The notes: generated by a model from the sequence alone, not told the origin. A DNA stretch of 59,742 bases from CAYTGR01 sp964437445 (GCA_964437445.1 CAYTGR010000029.1:1-59742), one strand, 5' to 3'; positions 16,182-26,791 are shown, counted from the stretch's first letter. Numbers and translations are program-made.

Positions 16182-18938
16182 ATGCCTGAAGACTCAACAC
16201 CTGTAGCAGCTCAGCATTCTCCCGCGGAGCGCCGGCGCAGCGGCGCCTCAGGGACTGGTCAGCCTGCCATAAACTCGCGGGCCGTGCTGATCAGGCGGAT
16301 GGCCGCGATCGGCATGGTCGCCCTGGCCCTGGCCGCCGGTTTGTATATTTTCACATTTTTGCGGACCGGGATCTGGCAGATTCTGGGCAATGTGGGGGCG
16401 TTAGCCCTGGGGTTTGCCTGTCTGGCGCTTGCGCGCCGCACGGCCCGGCGGGGTAATCTGGGCGGCGCCGGCCATTGGATGATGTGGGCTATCCTCTTTG
16501 CTTTTGGGGGCGGCGAGCTGCTCTGGAGCGGCACGACGGTTTATTTCACAACCGCCGTGATTTTGATGGCAGTTATCGTTGTGAGCACAATTCAGACGCC
16601 CCGGCGGGGCCTTTGGTTGGCCTCTGCTGCCTTTTATTTGCTTCTTTACACGGTTTTTGTTTTTCTGATCAACCGCTTTGAGCCGCTGCCCCGTTACGAC
16701 ATTACCCAATCACCTCTGTTAGGGCCGGTTATGCCCGTGATTGTGTTGTTGCTGTCGGTGGTGCTGGTCTGGCAGTTGATTCGCGCCTATCAGCGGATTG
16801 AAACGATCCGGGTGCGGCTGCTGGTGAGTCTGGTGCTGGTCGTGCTGTTGACCGTGGCTGCGATTGCGGTGGCGCTCTTTGTGATAGGCACCTCTAACGG
16901 TCGCCGGCAGGCTGTGGAGCAGCTGGAGTCGGTAACCCGCATGAAGGAGGCTGAAATCGGCCGCTGGGTAGAAGATATCCAGAGCGATCTGGATTCGGTG
17001 CTGAGCTCGAGCGATGTGATGCCCCGTGTCGTAACCGTGTTGCAGGCGGCTGAGCCTCTGGCCGTGGATCGGTACTGGGTGCGCGAGCAGCTCCAATGGG
17101 TGGTGAGACAGGCTACCCGGTTGGATGAGCTTTCGCTGGTGAACACCGAGGGCGAGGTGCTCGTCTCCTCCAACCCGGGCCGCGAGGGGGCGACCGAGCG
17201 TGACCGCGCTTATTTCAGATTGGGCCTGCAGGGGTTTTACCTGGAACCCCTGACCTATTTGCCCGGCCTGGAGGCGATTTCTGTGACAGCGTCGCGCCCC
17301 GTGTTGGGATCTGAAGGTAAGGTGGTGGGAGTTCTGGTGGGGCGGATAGCCCCCGACACGCTGAACGCGATTATGGGGCAGCAGGCCTGGCTGGGCCAGA
17401 CGGGGGAGCTCTATCTGGTGGATCAGAACTCCATTGCACTGACCGCGCTACGTTTTGACCCGCGCCTGGGGCTGCCTTTGAACACGGAGGGGGTCCGGCA
17501 AGCGCTGGCGACCCGGACCAACGGGTCTGTGCTTTACAAAAACTACGCTGACGTGCAGGTGGTTGGGGTCTATCACTGGTTGTCCAACTTGCAGCTGGCC
17601 TTAGTGGCCGAACAGAGCCAGGCGGAGGCGCTGAGCCTGACCAATTCGCTCCTGGCAACCGTCGGCTTGATTGCTTTGGGGGCGTTGGTGATGGCGGTGC
17701 TGGCCTCAGTGTTCATTGCCCGCGACATCGCTGAGCCGTTGGCCGCGTTGACGGAGACCGCGACCCGGATCTCCTCGGGCGATCTGGCGTTGACGGCGCC
17801 GGCTGAGCGCCAGGACGAGATTGGCTTGCTGGCCCAGGCCTTCAATGTGATGACGGCCCAGCTGCGCAACCTGATTGCCACGCTGGAGCAGCGGGTAGCC
17901 GATCGCACCCGGAACCTCCAGGCGGCGGCCGAGGTGGGGCGCGCCACCACCGCCGTGCTGGACCCCGATCAACTCCTGCGCCAGGTGGTTGAGCTGGTGC
18001 AGGAGCGTTTTGACCTTTATTATGTCGGCCTCTTTTTGCTGGACCAGGAGCAGCGTTTTGCGGTGCTGCGGGCCGGCACGGGCGAGGCCGGACAACAGAT
18101 GCTGGCGCGCGGCCACAAGTTGGCCCTTGGTGGCAGTTCCATGATTGGTCAATGCGTGGCCCGCAACGAAGCGCGGATTGCGTTGGATGTCGGCAAGGAA
18201 GCCGTGCGCTTTGACAATCCCGTGCTGCCGTTGACCCGTTCCGAGATGGCGTTGCCGTTGCGGGTGCGCGGGCAGGTGATCGGCGCGATGTCGGTGCAGA
18301 GTGTGCGGGCGGCCGCCTTTGACGAATCCGACATCGTGGTCATGCAGACGATGGCCGATCAGGTGGCGGTGGCCATTGATAATGCCCGGCTTTTTGCCGA
18401 AAGCCAGGCTACGTTGCGGGCGATGGAAGCGATCCAGCGCCGTTACCTGGGCGAAGCATGGACGCAATATACGCGCTCCCGTCCGGTCAGCGGCTACCGT
18501 CAGACTGAGACCGGGCTGACCCCCCTCGACAAGGCGCTGTTGCCGGAAGTCCGCCAGGCGGTGGCGGCCCAGCAGCCCTTGCTGGAGCAGGAGGCGGACG
18601 GCAAGACGATAGCCTTGACGGCCCCCATCGTTTTGCGGGGACAGCCGATTGGGGCGTTGGGCTTCAAGGGGGCCGGGGAGCAGTGGAGTGCCGACGATTT
18701 GATGCTGGCGGAGATGGTGGCTGAACAGCTGGCCCTGGCCGCCGACAACATCCGTCTGCTGGAAGAGACGCAGCGGCGGGCGGCCCAGGAACGGTTGGTC
18801 AGCGAAGTGACCGCCCGCGTCCGCGAATCGCTGGATGTGGAGGCCGTGCTCCAGACCGCAGCCGGCGAGCTGCGTCAGGCCCTCGGCCTGGAAGACGTGG
18901 TTGTGCGTCTGGCCATGCCGAAATCAGATGATGACTGA
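16182..18938 (+). CDS. Output-less GAF receptor 2 (multi-helix, dCache, HAMP, GAF)
   Basis: The 918-residue protein starts with about six membrane helices (42-205) and a further helix (215-240). Then come a dCache-like extracytoplasmic region (about 245-485) with the DRAYF and SASRP-like segments common in such sensors, another helix, HAMP (510-565), GAF1 (577-740), a shortened GAF-like module with Trp757 and GYRQT, and the shared tail (873-911). GAF1 is the GTGEAG...SMIGQCVA subtype with a Cys. No catalytic output is present. The domain order matches the gene at 32163. A GGAGG site precedes the start. Confidence 0.87.
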   Translation: MPEDSTPVAAQHSPAERRRSGASGTGQPAINSRAVLIRRMAAIGMVALALAAGLYIFTFLRTGIWQILGNVGALALGFACLALARRTARRGNLGGAGHWMMWAILFAFGGGELLWSGTTVYFTTAVILMAVIVVSTIQTPRRGLWLASAAFYLLLYTVFVFLINRFEPLPRYDITQSPLLGPVMPVIVLLLSVVLVWQLIRAYQRIETIRVRLLVSLVLVVLLTVAAIAVALFVIGTSNGRRQAVEQLESVTRMKEAEIGRWVEDIQSDLDSVLSSSDVMPRVVTVLQAAEPLAVDRYWVREQLQWVVRQATRLDELSLVNTEGEVLVSSNPGREGATERDRAYFRLGLQGFYLEPLTYLPGLEAISVTASRPVLGSEGKVVGVLVGRIAPDTLNAIMGQQAWLGQTGELYLVDQNSIALTALRFDPRLGLPLNTEGVRQALATRTNGSVLYKNYADVQVVGVYHWLSNLQLALVAEQSQAEALSLTNSLLATVGLIALGALVMAVLASVFIARDIAEPLAALTETATRISSGDLALTAPAERQDEIGLLAQAFNVMTAQLRNLIATLEQRVADRTRNLQAAAEVGRATTAVLDPDQLLRQVVELVQERFDLYYVGLFLLDQEQRFAVLRAGTGEAGQQMLARGHKLALGGSSMIGQCVARNEARIALDVGKEAVRFDNPVLPLTRSEMALPLRVRGQVIGAMSVQSVRAAAFDESDIVVMQTMADQVAVAIDNARLFAESQATLRAMEAIQRRYLGEAWTQYTRSRPVSGYRQTETGLTPLDKALLPEVRQAVAAQQPLLEQEADGKTIALTAPIVLRGQPIGALGFKGAGEQWSADDLMLAEMVAEQLALAADNIRLLEETQRRAAQERLVSEVTARVRESLDVEAVLQTAAGELRQALGLEDVVVRLAMPKSDDD

Positions 18939-18982
18939 GTGGAATAACAGGAGAACCGGCCCCTGACGGTCAGGAGGGTGAT

Positions 18983-20686
18983 GTGAACGGAACAACGAGA
19001 ACGGGATTGGAAAACCTGGCCCTGCCCGGCGACGTGCAGATCTGGCGACGTCAGCTGGTCCGCAATATCCTGCGAGCCTTGGTTGTGGTGGGGGGGATGG
19101 CTTTGGTCGGTGCCTCTTACGATGCCTGGGTTTCCCAGCAGCTTTTTCAGATCCCCATTCTGGCTGGCCTGTATCTCTCGCTCCTGATCATAACGTTTGG
19201 GTCCAAAATACCTTATACCGTGCAGGCGGGTGCCTTGCTGGTGGTGTTTTATTTTCTGGGGGGCTTCACGCTCTATCTTAACGGTAAAGATGGCGTCGCG
19301 TTTTCCTTTTTATTGACTTTGCCCTTTTTCGCGGTGCTCTTTTTCTCGTGGCGGGTGGCGGTAGGGATTTTGGTCCTGGCTCTGGCGACCGTCATTGGTT
19401 TTGGCGGGGCCATCATGGCTGGTGTTTTGGTCATCCCTGTCTCAAACCCTCAAGCCATGAGCGAATGGATCAGCCGTGGCACCGTCTTTATCATGCTCAG
19501 CTCTTTGCTCATGCTGGCGCAGACCTACCTGTTCCGCCGCCTGACTGCTGCGCTTTCGGTGAGCCAGGACTTGACCCGTGCCCTGCAAGACGAGCGCCGC
19601 AAGCTGGAGACCCAGGTGACCGAGCGCACGGCCGATTTAACGCGCCGCACCCGTTATCTGGAAGCGATCACTCAAGTGGCCCAGGATGTAGTGACGATCC
19701 TGGATCTGCAGGAACTGCTCTCCCGGGTGACCGATCTGATCAGCGAGCGGTTGGGTTTCTATCATACGGCCATTTTCTTGTTGGACTCCACCGGGGCCTG
19801 GGCTGAGTTGCGGGCAGCCTCCGGCGTTGGGGGGCAGCGGTTGCTTACCCGCGGTTACCGTTTGCCGGTGGGGGAAGGGCTGGTCGGTACCGTGGCGGCG
19901 CAGGGGGTTTACCGTCTTGCCGCGGAGGTGGGAGCCTCTGAGCAATTTCAGCGCCGGGAGCTTGCTGACAGCCGGTCCGAAATTGCGTTACCGTTGCGCG
20001 CCCGTGGTGAGATCATTGGGGTGTTGGATGTACACAGCCGCGAATCGGACGCCTTCGGCGAGGAGGCCATTACCGCGCTGCAATCCCTGGCTGATCAGGT
20101 GGCCGTGGCGATCAGCAACGCGCGCCTCTTTGCCCAATTGCAGGAAAGCGTGACCGCTGAACGGCGTGCCTACGGTGAACTGAGTCGGACAGCCTGGCAA
20201 GAGCTGCTCCGGGCTGAATCTGAACCGGGCTTCCTCAGTCGTGAGACTGGCATCACCCCGGCTGGTGACCTTTGGCGGCCCGAAATGGCGGAGGCGCTGG
20301 CTAAAGGGGCGGTGGTCGCTAACGGCCCCACCGTGGCAGTCCCCATCAAAGTGCGCGATCAGGTCATCGGTGTGGTGGACGGGTGCAAACCCGGCGGCAC
20401 GGGTGAATGGACTCCTGACGAGATTGCGCTGTTGCAGCTCATGACCGATCAATTGGGGGTAGCCCTGGAGAGCGCTCGCTTGTATCAAGACACGCAACGG
20501 CGCGCCGCGCAAGAGCAGGCCGTTGGCGCGGTGGCAGCCCAGTTACGAGCCTCCACCGACACCGATGCCATTCTCAGGACAGTCGCCCAGGAATTGGGGC
20601 AGCTGTTGGGAGCTTCCACGTTAGTGCACCTGCTGCCCGCAGCGGCGCAGGTAACCGATGAGGGTGGCGAGGGCGCGCCAGCTTGA
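18983..20686 (+). CDS. Output-less membrane GAF receptor 3
   Basis: This 567-residue protein uses a GTG start after AGGAGGG. It has the WRRQLVRN lead (21-28), six membrane helices (about 30-180), a coiled coil, GAF1 (225-383), the shortened GAF-like module around Trp403 and the shared tail (511-556). It is a close architectural paralogue of receptor 1, with the shortened module in place of the second full GAF. There is no output domain. Signal could be passed by coiled-coil or GAF pairing with a kinase. Confidence 0.86.
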   Translation: MNGTTRTGLENLALPGDVQIWRRQLVRNILRALVVVGGMALVGASYDAWVSQQLFQIPILAGLYLSLLIITFGSKIPYTVQAGALLVVFYFLGGFTLYLNGKDGVAFSFLLTLPFFAVLFFSWRVAVGILVLALATVIGFGGAIMAGVLVIPVSNPQAMSEWISRGTVFIMLSSLLMLAQTYLFRRLTAALSVSQDLTRALQDERRKLETQVTERTADLTRRTRYLEAITQVAQDVVTILDLQELLSRVTDLISERLGFYHTAIFLLDSTGAWAELRAASGVGGQRLLTRGYRLPVGEGLVGTVAAQGVYRLAAEVGASEQFQRRELADSRSEIALPLRARGEIIGVLDVHSRESDAFGEEAITALQSLADQVAVAISNARLFAQLQESVTAERRAYGELSRTAWQELLRAESEPGFLSRETGITPAGDLWRPEMAEALAKGAVVANGPTVAVPIKVRDQVIGVVDGCKPGGTGEWTPDEIALLQLMTDQLGVALESARLYQDTQRRAAQEQAVGAVAAQLRASTDTDAILRTVAQELGQLLGASTLVHLLPAAAQVTDEGGEGAPA

Positions 20687-20720
20687 GGCTGGGGGCGAAC
20701 CTGGTAGGAGGGGACAAACG

Positions 20721-22199
20721 ATGAGTCAAACAGCCATACCGGAAACAACAACCACCGTGCCAGAGGCAGTAGCACCTTACCATCCGCCCCGGGGTTTGAC
20801 GGGTTTGCGGCTGGCCCGGGTGCCTCCATTTCTGGAGCTTTTCCCGGTGTTGGGGGTCGGCCTGATCTGGGTCTGTGTGGCGCTGGGCAGTGGCGAGTTG
20901 CAGACCTGGCCGTACCTGACCGCCAAGTATGGCGTGACCTTGGTGGGGTTGGCGCTACCGGCGACCCTCATACAATTTTGGGTCAATCAAGAAATTGGCC
21001 GGTACACGCTATTGACCGGAGAGGGCATTTGGGTAGGGTTCAGCCGGATTGGGCGGGGCTATGCGTTGTTCCTGGCCCTCAGCATGATCCTCAGTTGGAT
21101 CTGGTTTGGTTCCTATGTCGCCAGTGGTAGCCTGGCCGTGGCTACTTTGACTAACATCCCGGCTGGTTGGACGGTTCAGCAACAGACGCTTTTTTGGGCT
21201 TATCTGGCCATCGCTGTGTTTGTACTCTTTCTGCTCTTTTCCCGCACCATGTACGGCGTGGTGCAGATCGGGGCTATTATCTTTCTGGCGGTGGCGCTCT
21301 CTGGCATGGTGCTCATGATTTTTCAGCCCCAGGTCATCCAGGTAGCCCCCGTTTTCCTGCGGGCCTTTTTTAACCCCTTGCAGGCCCGGCTGCCCGCCAA
21401 TTTTGATCCGGCCGATTCAGCGCTCCTGGCGAACGCGGTGGCCTTTGCCGGTCTGGGGGGATTCTTCAACTTGATGTTTTCCTACTGGCTTAAAGAGATC
21501 GGGGCCGGTATGGCGGGCTATACCGAGCCCCTGCCTGGGCTGCGCGGGCGGCCACCGGCCGCCCAACCGGTTGTCGGTTACCGCTTCGCGGACACAGCCG
21601 ATAACCAAAAACGCTATCGGGGCTGGTTTCGGGCCGTGCGGCTGGCCAATCTCCTTGCCATCGGGTTGGGGGTGGTGGGGATTTTGCTGCCTGCCTGGCT
21701 GTCGTGGAATTTGCAAGTGACCGCTGGCGGTTGGCGGGTGGCGATCGCGCAGGCTGAGTTCATGCGCTTCAGCTGGGGGCCAACCGGCGTGGCGATTTTC
21801 TTCGTCGCCGCGGCGGCTTATCTTCTGGACAACTGGCTCATTTTGGCAGACGGCTGGTCCCGCATGTTGGCCGATATCGTGCATACGCAGTTTGGCCGGG
21901 CACAGCGGTGGACCATGAGCCGCTGGTATTGCCTCTTTTTGGCGCTAGCGGTCATCGCGACCGTCATCACGGTTGCGGTGACCCAACCGGCCACCATGTT
22001 CACGCTGACGGCGGTGGCTCAGCTCTTTGGTTTTGCTCTGTTTTGCCCGGCGTTGATTTACCTGAACTATGTCTTGTTGCCGCGCCAGCTGCCTCGCTGG
22101 GCCCGTCCCCGGCTGCCCACACTTTTAATGATGGTGGTGGTAACCCTGATTTATTGGGGTGTGGCGGTCTGGTATCTGACCACCTTGCTGCCGGGCTGA
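20721..22199 (+). CDS. Nramp-like transporter
   Basis: The 492-residue protein has about eleven membrane helices and resembles divergent Nramp-family proteins. Canonical Nramp TM1 carries DPGN, which binds metal; here the matching segment reads GSGE (56-59), a form seen in distant Nramp relatives whose substrates are mostly unknown. QFWVNQEIGRYTLLTGEGIW at about 87-106 fits the second Nramp helix region. ATG 20721 follows AGGAGGGG. It is the only transporter in the sensor operon, between receptors 3 and 4 with gaps of 34 and 28 bases. It might transport or sense a cation or organic solute. Other APC-superfamily membership is possible. Confidence 0.65.
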   Translation: MSQTAIPETTTTVPEAVAPYHPPRGLTGLRLARVPPFLELFPVLGVGLIWVCVALGSGELQTWPYLTAKYGVTLVGLALPATLIQFWVNQEIGRYTLLTGEGIWVGFSRIGRGYALFLALSMILSWIWFGSYVASGSLAVATLTNIPAGWTVQQQTLFWAYLAIAVFVLFLLFSRTMYGVVQIGAIIFLAVALSGMVLMIFQPQVIQVAPVFLRAFFNPLQARLPANFDPADSALLANAVAFAGLGGFFNLMFSYWLKEIGAGMAGYTEPLPGLRGRPPAAQPVVGYRFADTADNQKRYRGWFRAVRLANLLAIGLGVVGILLPAWLSWNLQVTAGGWRVAIAQAEFMRFSWGPTGVAIFFVAAAAYLLDNWLILADGWSRMLADIVHTQFGRAQRWTMSRWYCLFLALAVIATVITVAVTQPATMFTLTAVAQLFGFALFCPALIYLNYVLLPRQLPRWARPRLPTLLMMVVVTLIYWGVAVWYLTTLLPG

Positions 22200-22227
22200 T
22201 AACAAGAGGCAGCAAAGGAGGTTTTTA

Positions 22228-24051
22228 ATGCGTCTTCAATCCAAAATTATGGCGGCGGTGCTCCCCCTGCTGTTGGTCGTGGTAGTCATCATGACCGGCG
22301 TGGTGAATTATTATGCCCAGGTAGGAGGCGTCCGCCTGGCCGATATCATTTTGCAATTAGGGCTGGAGCAGGTGGATCAGGTCCTGAGCCAGGAATATGG
22401 GCGGTTAGCCGTCCGTGGCGAAACCGGCAATCCCGAAGCCGTGGCCGCTGCGCAAAAAACCGTGTTGCAACAATTCCAGCAGCTGCGTCTCCCGGCTCCG
22501 CTGTACCTTTTTGTGGTGGATGCCAAAGGTACGGTGCTCTATCATCCCAACACGGACTGGATAGGGCAGGATATCCAGCAGACTTCTTTGTGGGCCCAGT
22601 TGCAATCCCAATTGCCGAATTCAACCTTTACTGCCCTGAGCCTGACCAATACTACTGATCTGGTGCGTTACTATTACTTTGCCGGGTGGGGCTGGTATCT
22701 GGGCCTGACGGGCACGACGGCGTTTTTTCAGAGCGACATTTATCGGGGCATCAATACCTCAGTGTCAGTGGCTTTTATTGCCCTGGTCTTGGTGAGTGTG
22801 GCCCTCTACCTGTTGGCCCGGCAACTAACCCGCCCGTTATTGATGCTGGTGGATGGTGCAACGAAAATTGGGAGTGGCGAGCTGGAGTTTGAAATTGAAA
22901 AGATCTCGGCCGATGAGGCTGGCGTGCTGGTGGATGCTTTCAACCAGATGCGATTGCAACTGGTGAATGTGATCGGGAACCTGGAAGAGCGCGTTGCTGA
23001 ACGGACTCAAGCGGTTGAGGACCGCTCGCTGATGCTGGAGCGGACGGCCCAATTGGCGCGCGATGTGGCGGCTATTCAGGACGTGCGGTTATTGCCGGAG
23101 CAGGCGGTCCATTTGATTGCTGAGCGGTTGGGCTTTTATCATGTGGGCCTTTTCCTGATCGATGCGGCGCGTGAGAATGCCATCCTGGCCGCGGCCTCCT
23201 CGGAGGGCGGGCAGCGTATGTTGGCGCGCGGCCATCGGCGGCGCATGGGGGAGGGCATCGTAGGGACGGTGGCCCAGACCGGGATGGCGCGCATTGCCCT
23301 GGACGTGGATGCCGATCAGGTCTGGGTGCGCAACCCTGACCTGCCGGAGACCCGCTCGGAGATGGCCTTGCCGCTCAAGGGACGCCAGCAGATCATCGGC
23401 GTGCTGGACGTGCAATCCGAGCAAGGGGCGGCTTTCAGTCAGGCCGACGTTGCTACCCTGCAAACGCTGGCCGAGCAGGTGGCGCTGGCACTGGAGAATG
23501 CCCGGCTGTTGGCAGAGAGCGAGCAGGCTCGCTTAGCGTTAGAGGCGGCCTATGGGCAGCAGGTAGTGGCCTACTGGCGTGAACAGGCGGCCCAACGGCC
23601 CCGGGCCTATCTCTACAACCGGGCGGTCGTGGAACCGATTTCGCCGGAGCGCGCTCAGGCGCTGCTGGCCGCACCGGCCGTCGGGCTGACCGGCCCTACG
23701 GTGCAGCCGGGTTATGATGGACGGCGGTTGATTGCGCCGTTGCGGCTGCGGGAACAGACGGTTGGCGCCATCGTGTTGCAGCGCACGCTGGAGCAGGCAC
23801 CCTGGTCACCGCAGGAGCTGGCGGTCGTGGAGACGATCACCACCCAGGCCATGCAGGCGCTGGAGATCGCCCGCCTGCTGGAGGAGACGCGCGCCCGCGT
23901 GGCGCGCGAGCAGCTGTTGGGCCAGCTGAGCGAGGCCTTTTCCCGCTCGCTGGACGTGGAATCGGTGTTGCAGACGGCCGTGCGCGAATTGGGGCGTTTA
24001 TTGGAAATGGATGAAGTGACCGCGCACATCGGCACTCCGCCGGAGGCATAA
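22228..24051 (+). CDS. Output-less GAF receptor 4 (Cache-HAMP-GAF)
   Basis: The 607-residue protein has a membrane helix at 8-28, a Cache-type extracytoplasmic domain (about 30-180; the segment LFVVDAKGTVLYHPN is typical of Cache strands), a second helix (185-205), HAMP (205-258), GAF1 (273-430), the shortened GAF-like module around Trp449 and the shared tail (561-604). No signalling output domain follows. The start has a perfect AAAGGAGG site. From the Cache fold one expects a small extracellular ligand such as an amino acid, carboxylate or amine; the identity is not visible. Confidence 0.88.
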   Translation: MRLQSKIMAAVLPLLLVVVVIMTGVVNYYAQVGGVRLADIILQLGLEQVDQVLSQEYGRLAVRGETGNPEAVAAAQKTVLQQFQQLRLPAPLYLFVVDAKGTVLYHPNTDWIGQDIQQTSLWAQLQSQLPNSTFTALSLTNTTDLVRYYYFAGWGWYLGLTGTTAFFQSDIYRGINTSVSVAFIALVLVSVALYLLARQLTRPLLMLVDGATKIGSGELEFEIEKISADEAGVLVDAFNQMRLQLVNVIGNLEERVAERTQAVEDRSLMLERTAQLARDVAAIQDVRLLPEQAVHLIAERLGFYHVGLFLIDAARENAILAAASSEGGQRMLARGHRRRMGEGIVGTVAQTGMARIALDVDADQVWVRNPDLPETRSEMALPLKGRQQIIGVLDVQSEQGAAFSQADVATLQTLAEQVALALENARLLAESEQARLALEAAYGQQVVAYWREQAAQRPRAYLYNRAVVEPISPERAQALLAAPAVGLTGPTVQPGYDGRRLIAPLRLREQTVGAIVLQRTLEQAPWSPQELAVVETITTQAMQALEIARLLEETRARVAREQLLGQLSEAFSRSLDVESVLQTAVRELGRLLEMDEVTAHIGTPPEA

Positions 24052-24052
24052 G

Positions 24053-26791
24053 ATGGACCCTCGCAAAGAAAACCAGAATCCATCCTCAGAGGCGACCGGA
24101 CCGCAGCGGCTCGCTGAACTGGAATCGGCGGTGCTCGCTGCCCAGGTGCGCGCAGAACGGTACCGCCATTTGCTGGATAGCATTGACTCCCCGGTACTGG
24201 CGCTGGCTGCAGATCTGACCGTGCTGTATGCCAATGAGGCTTACGCCCACTTCATCGGGCAGCCTGGCCTGTCATTGGAGGGCCGTCTGTTGCCGGAGGT
24301 GGTACCGGAGTTCACGCAATCGCCCTCTTACGCTGCCTACCAGCGTGTCCTGGCGACCGGAGAAACGGCAGAAGTGGAAGAGACCGTGGGGGAGCACCTG
24401 ATCCGGGGCCGGGTCTACCGCACGGCGGAAGGCCTCCTGGTGCTTGCGGAGGACGTGACGGCCCGGCAGGCCATGGAGGTTGAGCGGGAACGGCTGGTGG
24501 CCGAATTGCAGGACCGCACGGCTGAGTTGTCCGTGCTCAATGAGCTGGCTCGCGACCTGACCGTCGCCCATGGCGTGCGGGAGGTAGCGGAGCGGGTGTA
24601 TTACCATGCTTCGCGCTTGATGGATACCACTAACTTTGGCATCGCTACTTACGACCCGATCGGCGACGAGATCACCTTCGTCTTGCAAGTGACCAGGGGG
24701 CAGATGTCTCCGCCGACGAATCAGTCGCGCCGGCGGGCCCGGCGTGGGCTGACCGAGTACGTGATTCATAGCCGGCAGCCGTTGTGGTTGCCGGACCGGG
24801 TGGCAGAGCGCCGGGCGGCCCTGGGACTGGAGGTATTCGGTACCAATGCTCAATGCTGGCTGGGGGTACCGCTCATTACCGGCGACCGGGTCCTGGGGGC
24901 GATCTTCGTCCAAAGTTACACCACCGAGCGGCTTTATAGCGAGCGCGAGCGCGAGCTTTTGCGGACTATCGCCGACCAGGCGGCTGTTGCTTTTGAAGGG
25001 GTGCGCTTTTTCCAGGAACGGGAGCGCCGTATTACGGAGCTGAGCATTCTCACCGAAGTGGGCCGGACGTTAGCCCTGGGGAGTTTGCGCGACCTCCCCG
25101 ACAAAATCCTTGAGCAGGTCAGCCGCGTTTTTGATGTGGAGAACTTCTTCATTGCCTATTACGAAGAGGGCAGTCCTGATTGGGAACTGGTGCTGGATGT
25201 TGAGCACGGGGTCCGCCAGCCACTCAGCCGGTACCCATTAACAGCTGGCGTGACCGGCTATATTCTCCGCCACCGCCGTCCACTACTCTTTAGCACCTCC
25301 GCTCAGTTGCAGGCCTTTATGGATGAGCAGGGGATTGGCCGCATCGGCGAGGTGGCTAAATCCTGGTTGGGAGTTCCCCTGATGATGGGGGATCGGGTGC
25401 TGGGCGTGATGGGTGTGCAGAGCTATACCCAGGAATTTGTTTATAGTGAACAAGACCTGGCTTTGCTCTCCACCATTGGTAGCCAGCTGGCGGCCGTCTT
25501 GGAAAATGCCCGCCTGTTTCAGACCACGCAGCAGGCGTTGGCCCGGGCGCAGACCCTTTACCGGGCCAGCCGCTCACTCAATGCCTGGGAAGAACGGGGG
25601 ACTTTTCTCCAGACGGTGACGAATGACATGGCCTCGGCGTTGAATGTAGATGGAGTCCTGGTTTTCACCCTGGATACTGAAAAACGGCAGGTTTTGGAGG
25701 TTGCCGGGGCCGGCCCGGCCATGGAGAAGCAGATGACCTATCGCCCCACCTACGATGAGCTGTGGGACGGGTTGACCGGTTGGGCCCTGCGTGAAAATCG
25801 GCCGGCCTTTGCGCCCAAAGGGATGCCCGATCCCCGTGAAAGCTCTGAGGCCCACCGGCGGCGACACGCACTGGGGTTGGGTAGCACGCTGGTAATACCG
25901 CTGGTTTACCAGGGGGAAAGTTTGGGGGTGCTGTTGGTAACCCGGCGGTTGGAACAGCCCGATTTCACCGCCGACGAGCAGGAGATGATGATTGCCCTGG
26001 GGACCCAAATGACCGCGGCTCTGGCTAATGTGCGCCTCCTTACCCGGACAAGAGCCGAGCGGGCGCAAGCGCAGACTCTCTACGATATCAGCCGCCGGTT
26101 AGCGGCTACCACAACGCAGGAAGAGATCATTCGGGTCGCGCTGGGGTCGGTAAATGCGTTGGGAGCGCAGCACGGCGACCTGCTCTTGCTCAATGTCCAG
26201 GGGAAACCGCTCTTTCATTCCACCATTCCAGAGCGAGCTGCTCTGACCCCGGAGGCGACCCAGGCATTGGTCCAACAACTGTTGACCACCGGCGTCCAGG
26301 CCTGGGTGCTGGCCGAGCGCCGGGCAGCCTTAGTGACCGACAGCGAGGCAGACAGCCGGTGGCTGAAATTGTCGGGCGCGCAAGAGACCGGGCCAGTGGT
26401 CCGTTCCGCCCTTTGTGTGCCGCTGTTTGAGCGCTCGGGCGCTATTGGGGGAATGTTGACCTGGGCTTATGCCCAACCGCAGGTCTTTAGTGCGAGCGAG
26501 GTGGCGCTGGCAGAGGAGATTGCCGCGCGCGTGACGGTCGCGCTGGAGAATGCCCGACTGCTGGAACAGGCGCAGCTCCACGGTCGCCGTGAGCAGCGGT
26601 TGCGTGAGATCACCGCGCGGGTGCGCGGTTCCATTGATCCTGATAGCATTGTCCGTACCGCCGTGCGCGAGCTGGGGACCGCGCTCGGACGCAAGGCTTT
26701 CGTGCACTTGGGCGAGGACGTCACGCCCCAGCCGTCCCCGGTGGAGCCGACCGCTCAGGATGCCGCTGAACCGGCTATCCAGGCAGAATAG
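24053..26791 (+). CDS. Output-less soluble PAS/multi-GAF protein (receptor 5)
   Basis: The 912-residue protein lacks membrane helices. An N-terminal coiled coil leads to a PAS domain (about 35-145), four GAF domains (about 155-325, 330-490, 495-665 and 670-845) and the shared tail (852-890), followed by an acidic, Pro/Ala-rich end. It starts one base after the previous stop, with GGAGG inside the previous gene. It has the shared tail but not the shortened Trp...YxY module. It is presumably a cytosolic sensor of a metabolite or redox state. Confidence 0.87.
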   Translation: MDPRKENQNPSSEATGPQRLAELESAVLAAQVRAERYRHLLDSIDSPVLALAADLTVLYANEAYAHFIGQPGLSLEGRLLPEVVPEFTQSPSYAAYQRVLATGETAEVEETVGEHLIRGRVYRTAEGLLVLAEDVTARQAMEVERERLVAELQDRTAELSVLNELARDLTVAHGVREVAERVYYHASRLMDTTNFGIATYDPIGDEITFVLQVTRGQMSPPTNQSRRRARRGLTEYVIHSRQPLWLPDRVAERRAALGLEVFGTNAQCWLGVPLITGDRVLGAIFVQSYTTERLYSERERELLRTIADQAAVAFEGVRFFQERERRITELSILTEVGRTLALGSLRDLPDKILEQVSRVFDVENFFIAYYEEGSPDWELVLDVEHGVRQPLSRYPLTAGVTGYILRHRRPLLFSTSAQLQAFMDEQGIGRIGEVAKSWLGVPLMMGDRVLGVMGVQSYTQEFVYSEQDLALLSTIGSQLAAVLENARLFQTTQQALARAQTLYRASRSLNAWEERGTFLQTVTNDMASALNVDGVLVFTLDTEKRQVLEVAGAGPAMEKQMTYRPTYDELWDGLTGWALRENRPAFAPKGMPDPRESSEAHRRRHALGLGSTLVIPLVYQGESLGVLLVTRRLEQPDFTADEQEMMIALGTQMTAALANVRLLTRTRAERAQAQTLYDISRRLAATTTQEEIIRVALGSVNALGAQHGDLLLLNVQGKPLFHSTIPERAALTPEATQALVQQLLTTGVQAWVLAERRAALVTDSEADSRWLKLSGAQETGPVVRSALCVPLFERSGAIGGMLTWAYAQPQVFSASEVALAEEIAARVTVALENARLLEQAQLHGRREQRLREITARVRGSIDPDSIVRTAVRELGTALGRKAFVHLGEDVTPQPSPVEPTAQDAAEPAIQAE

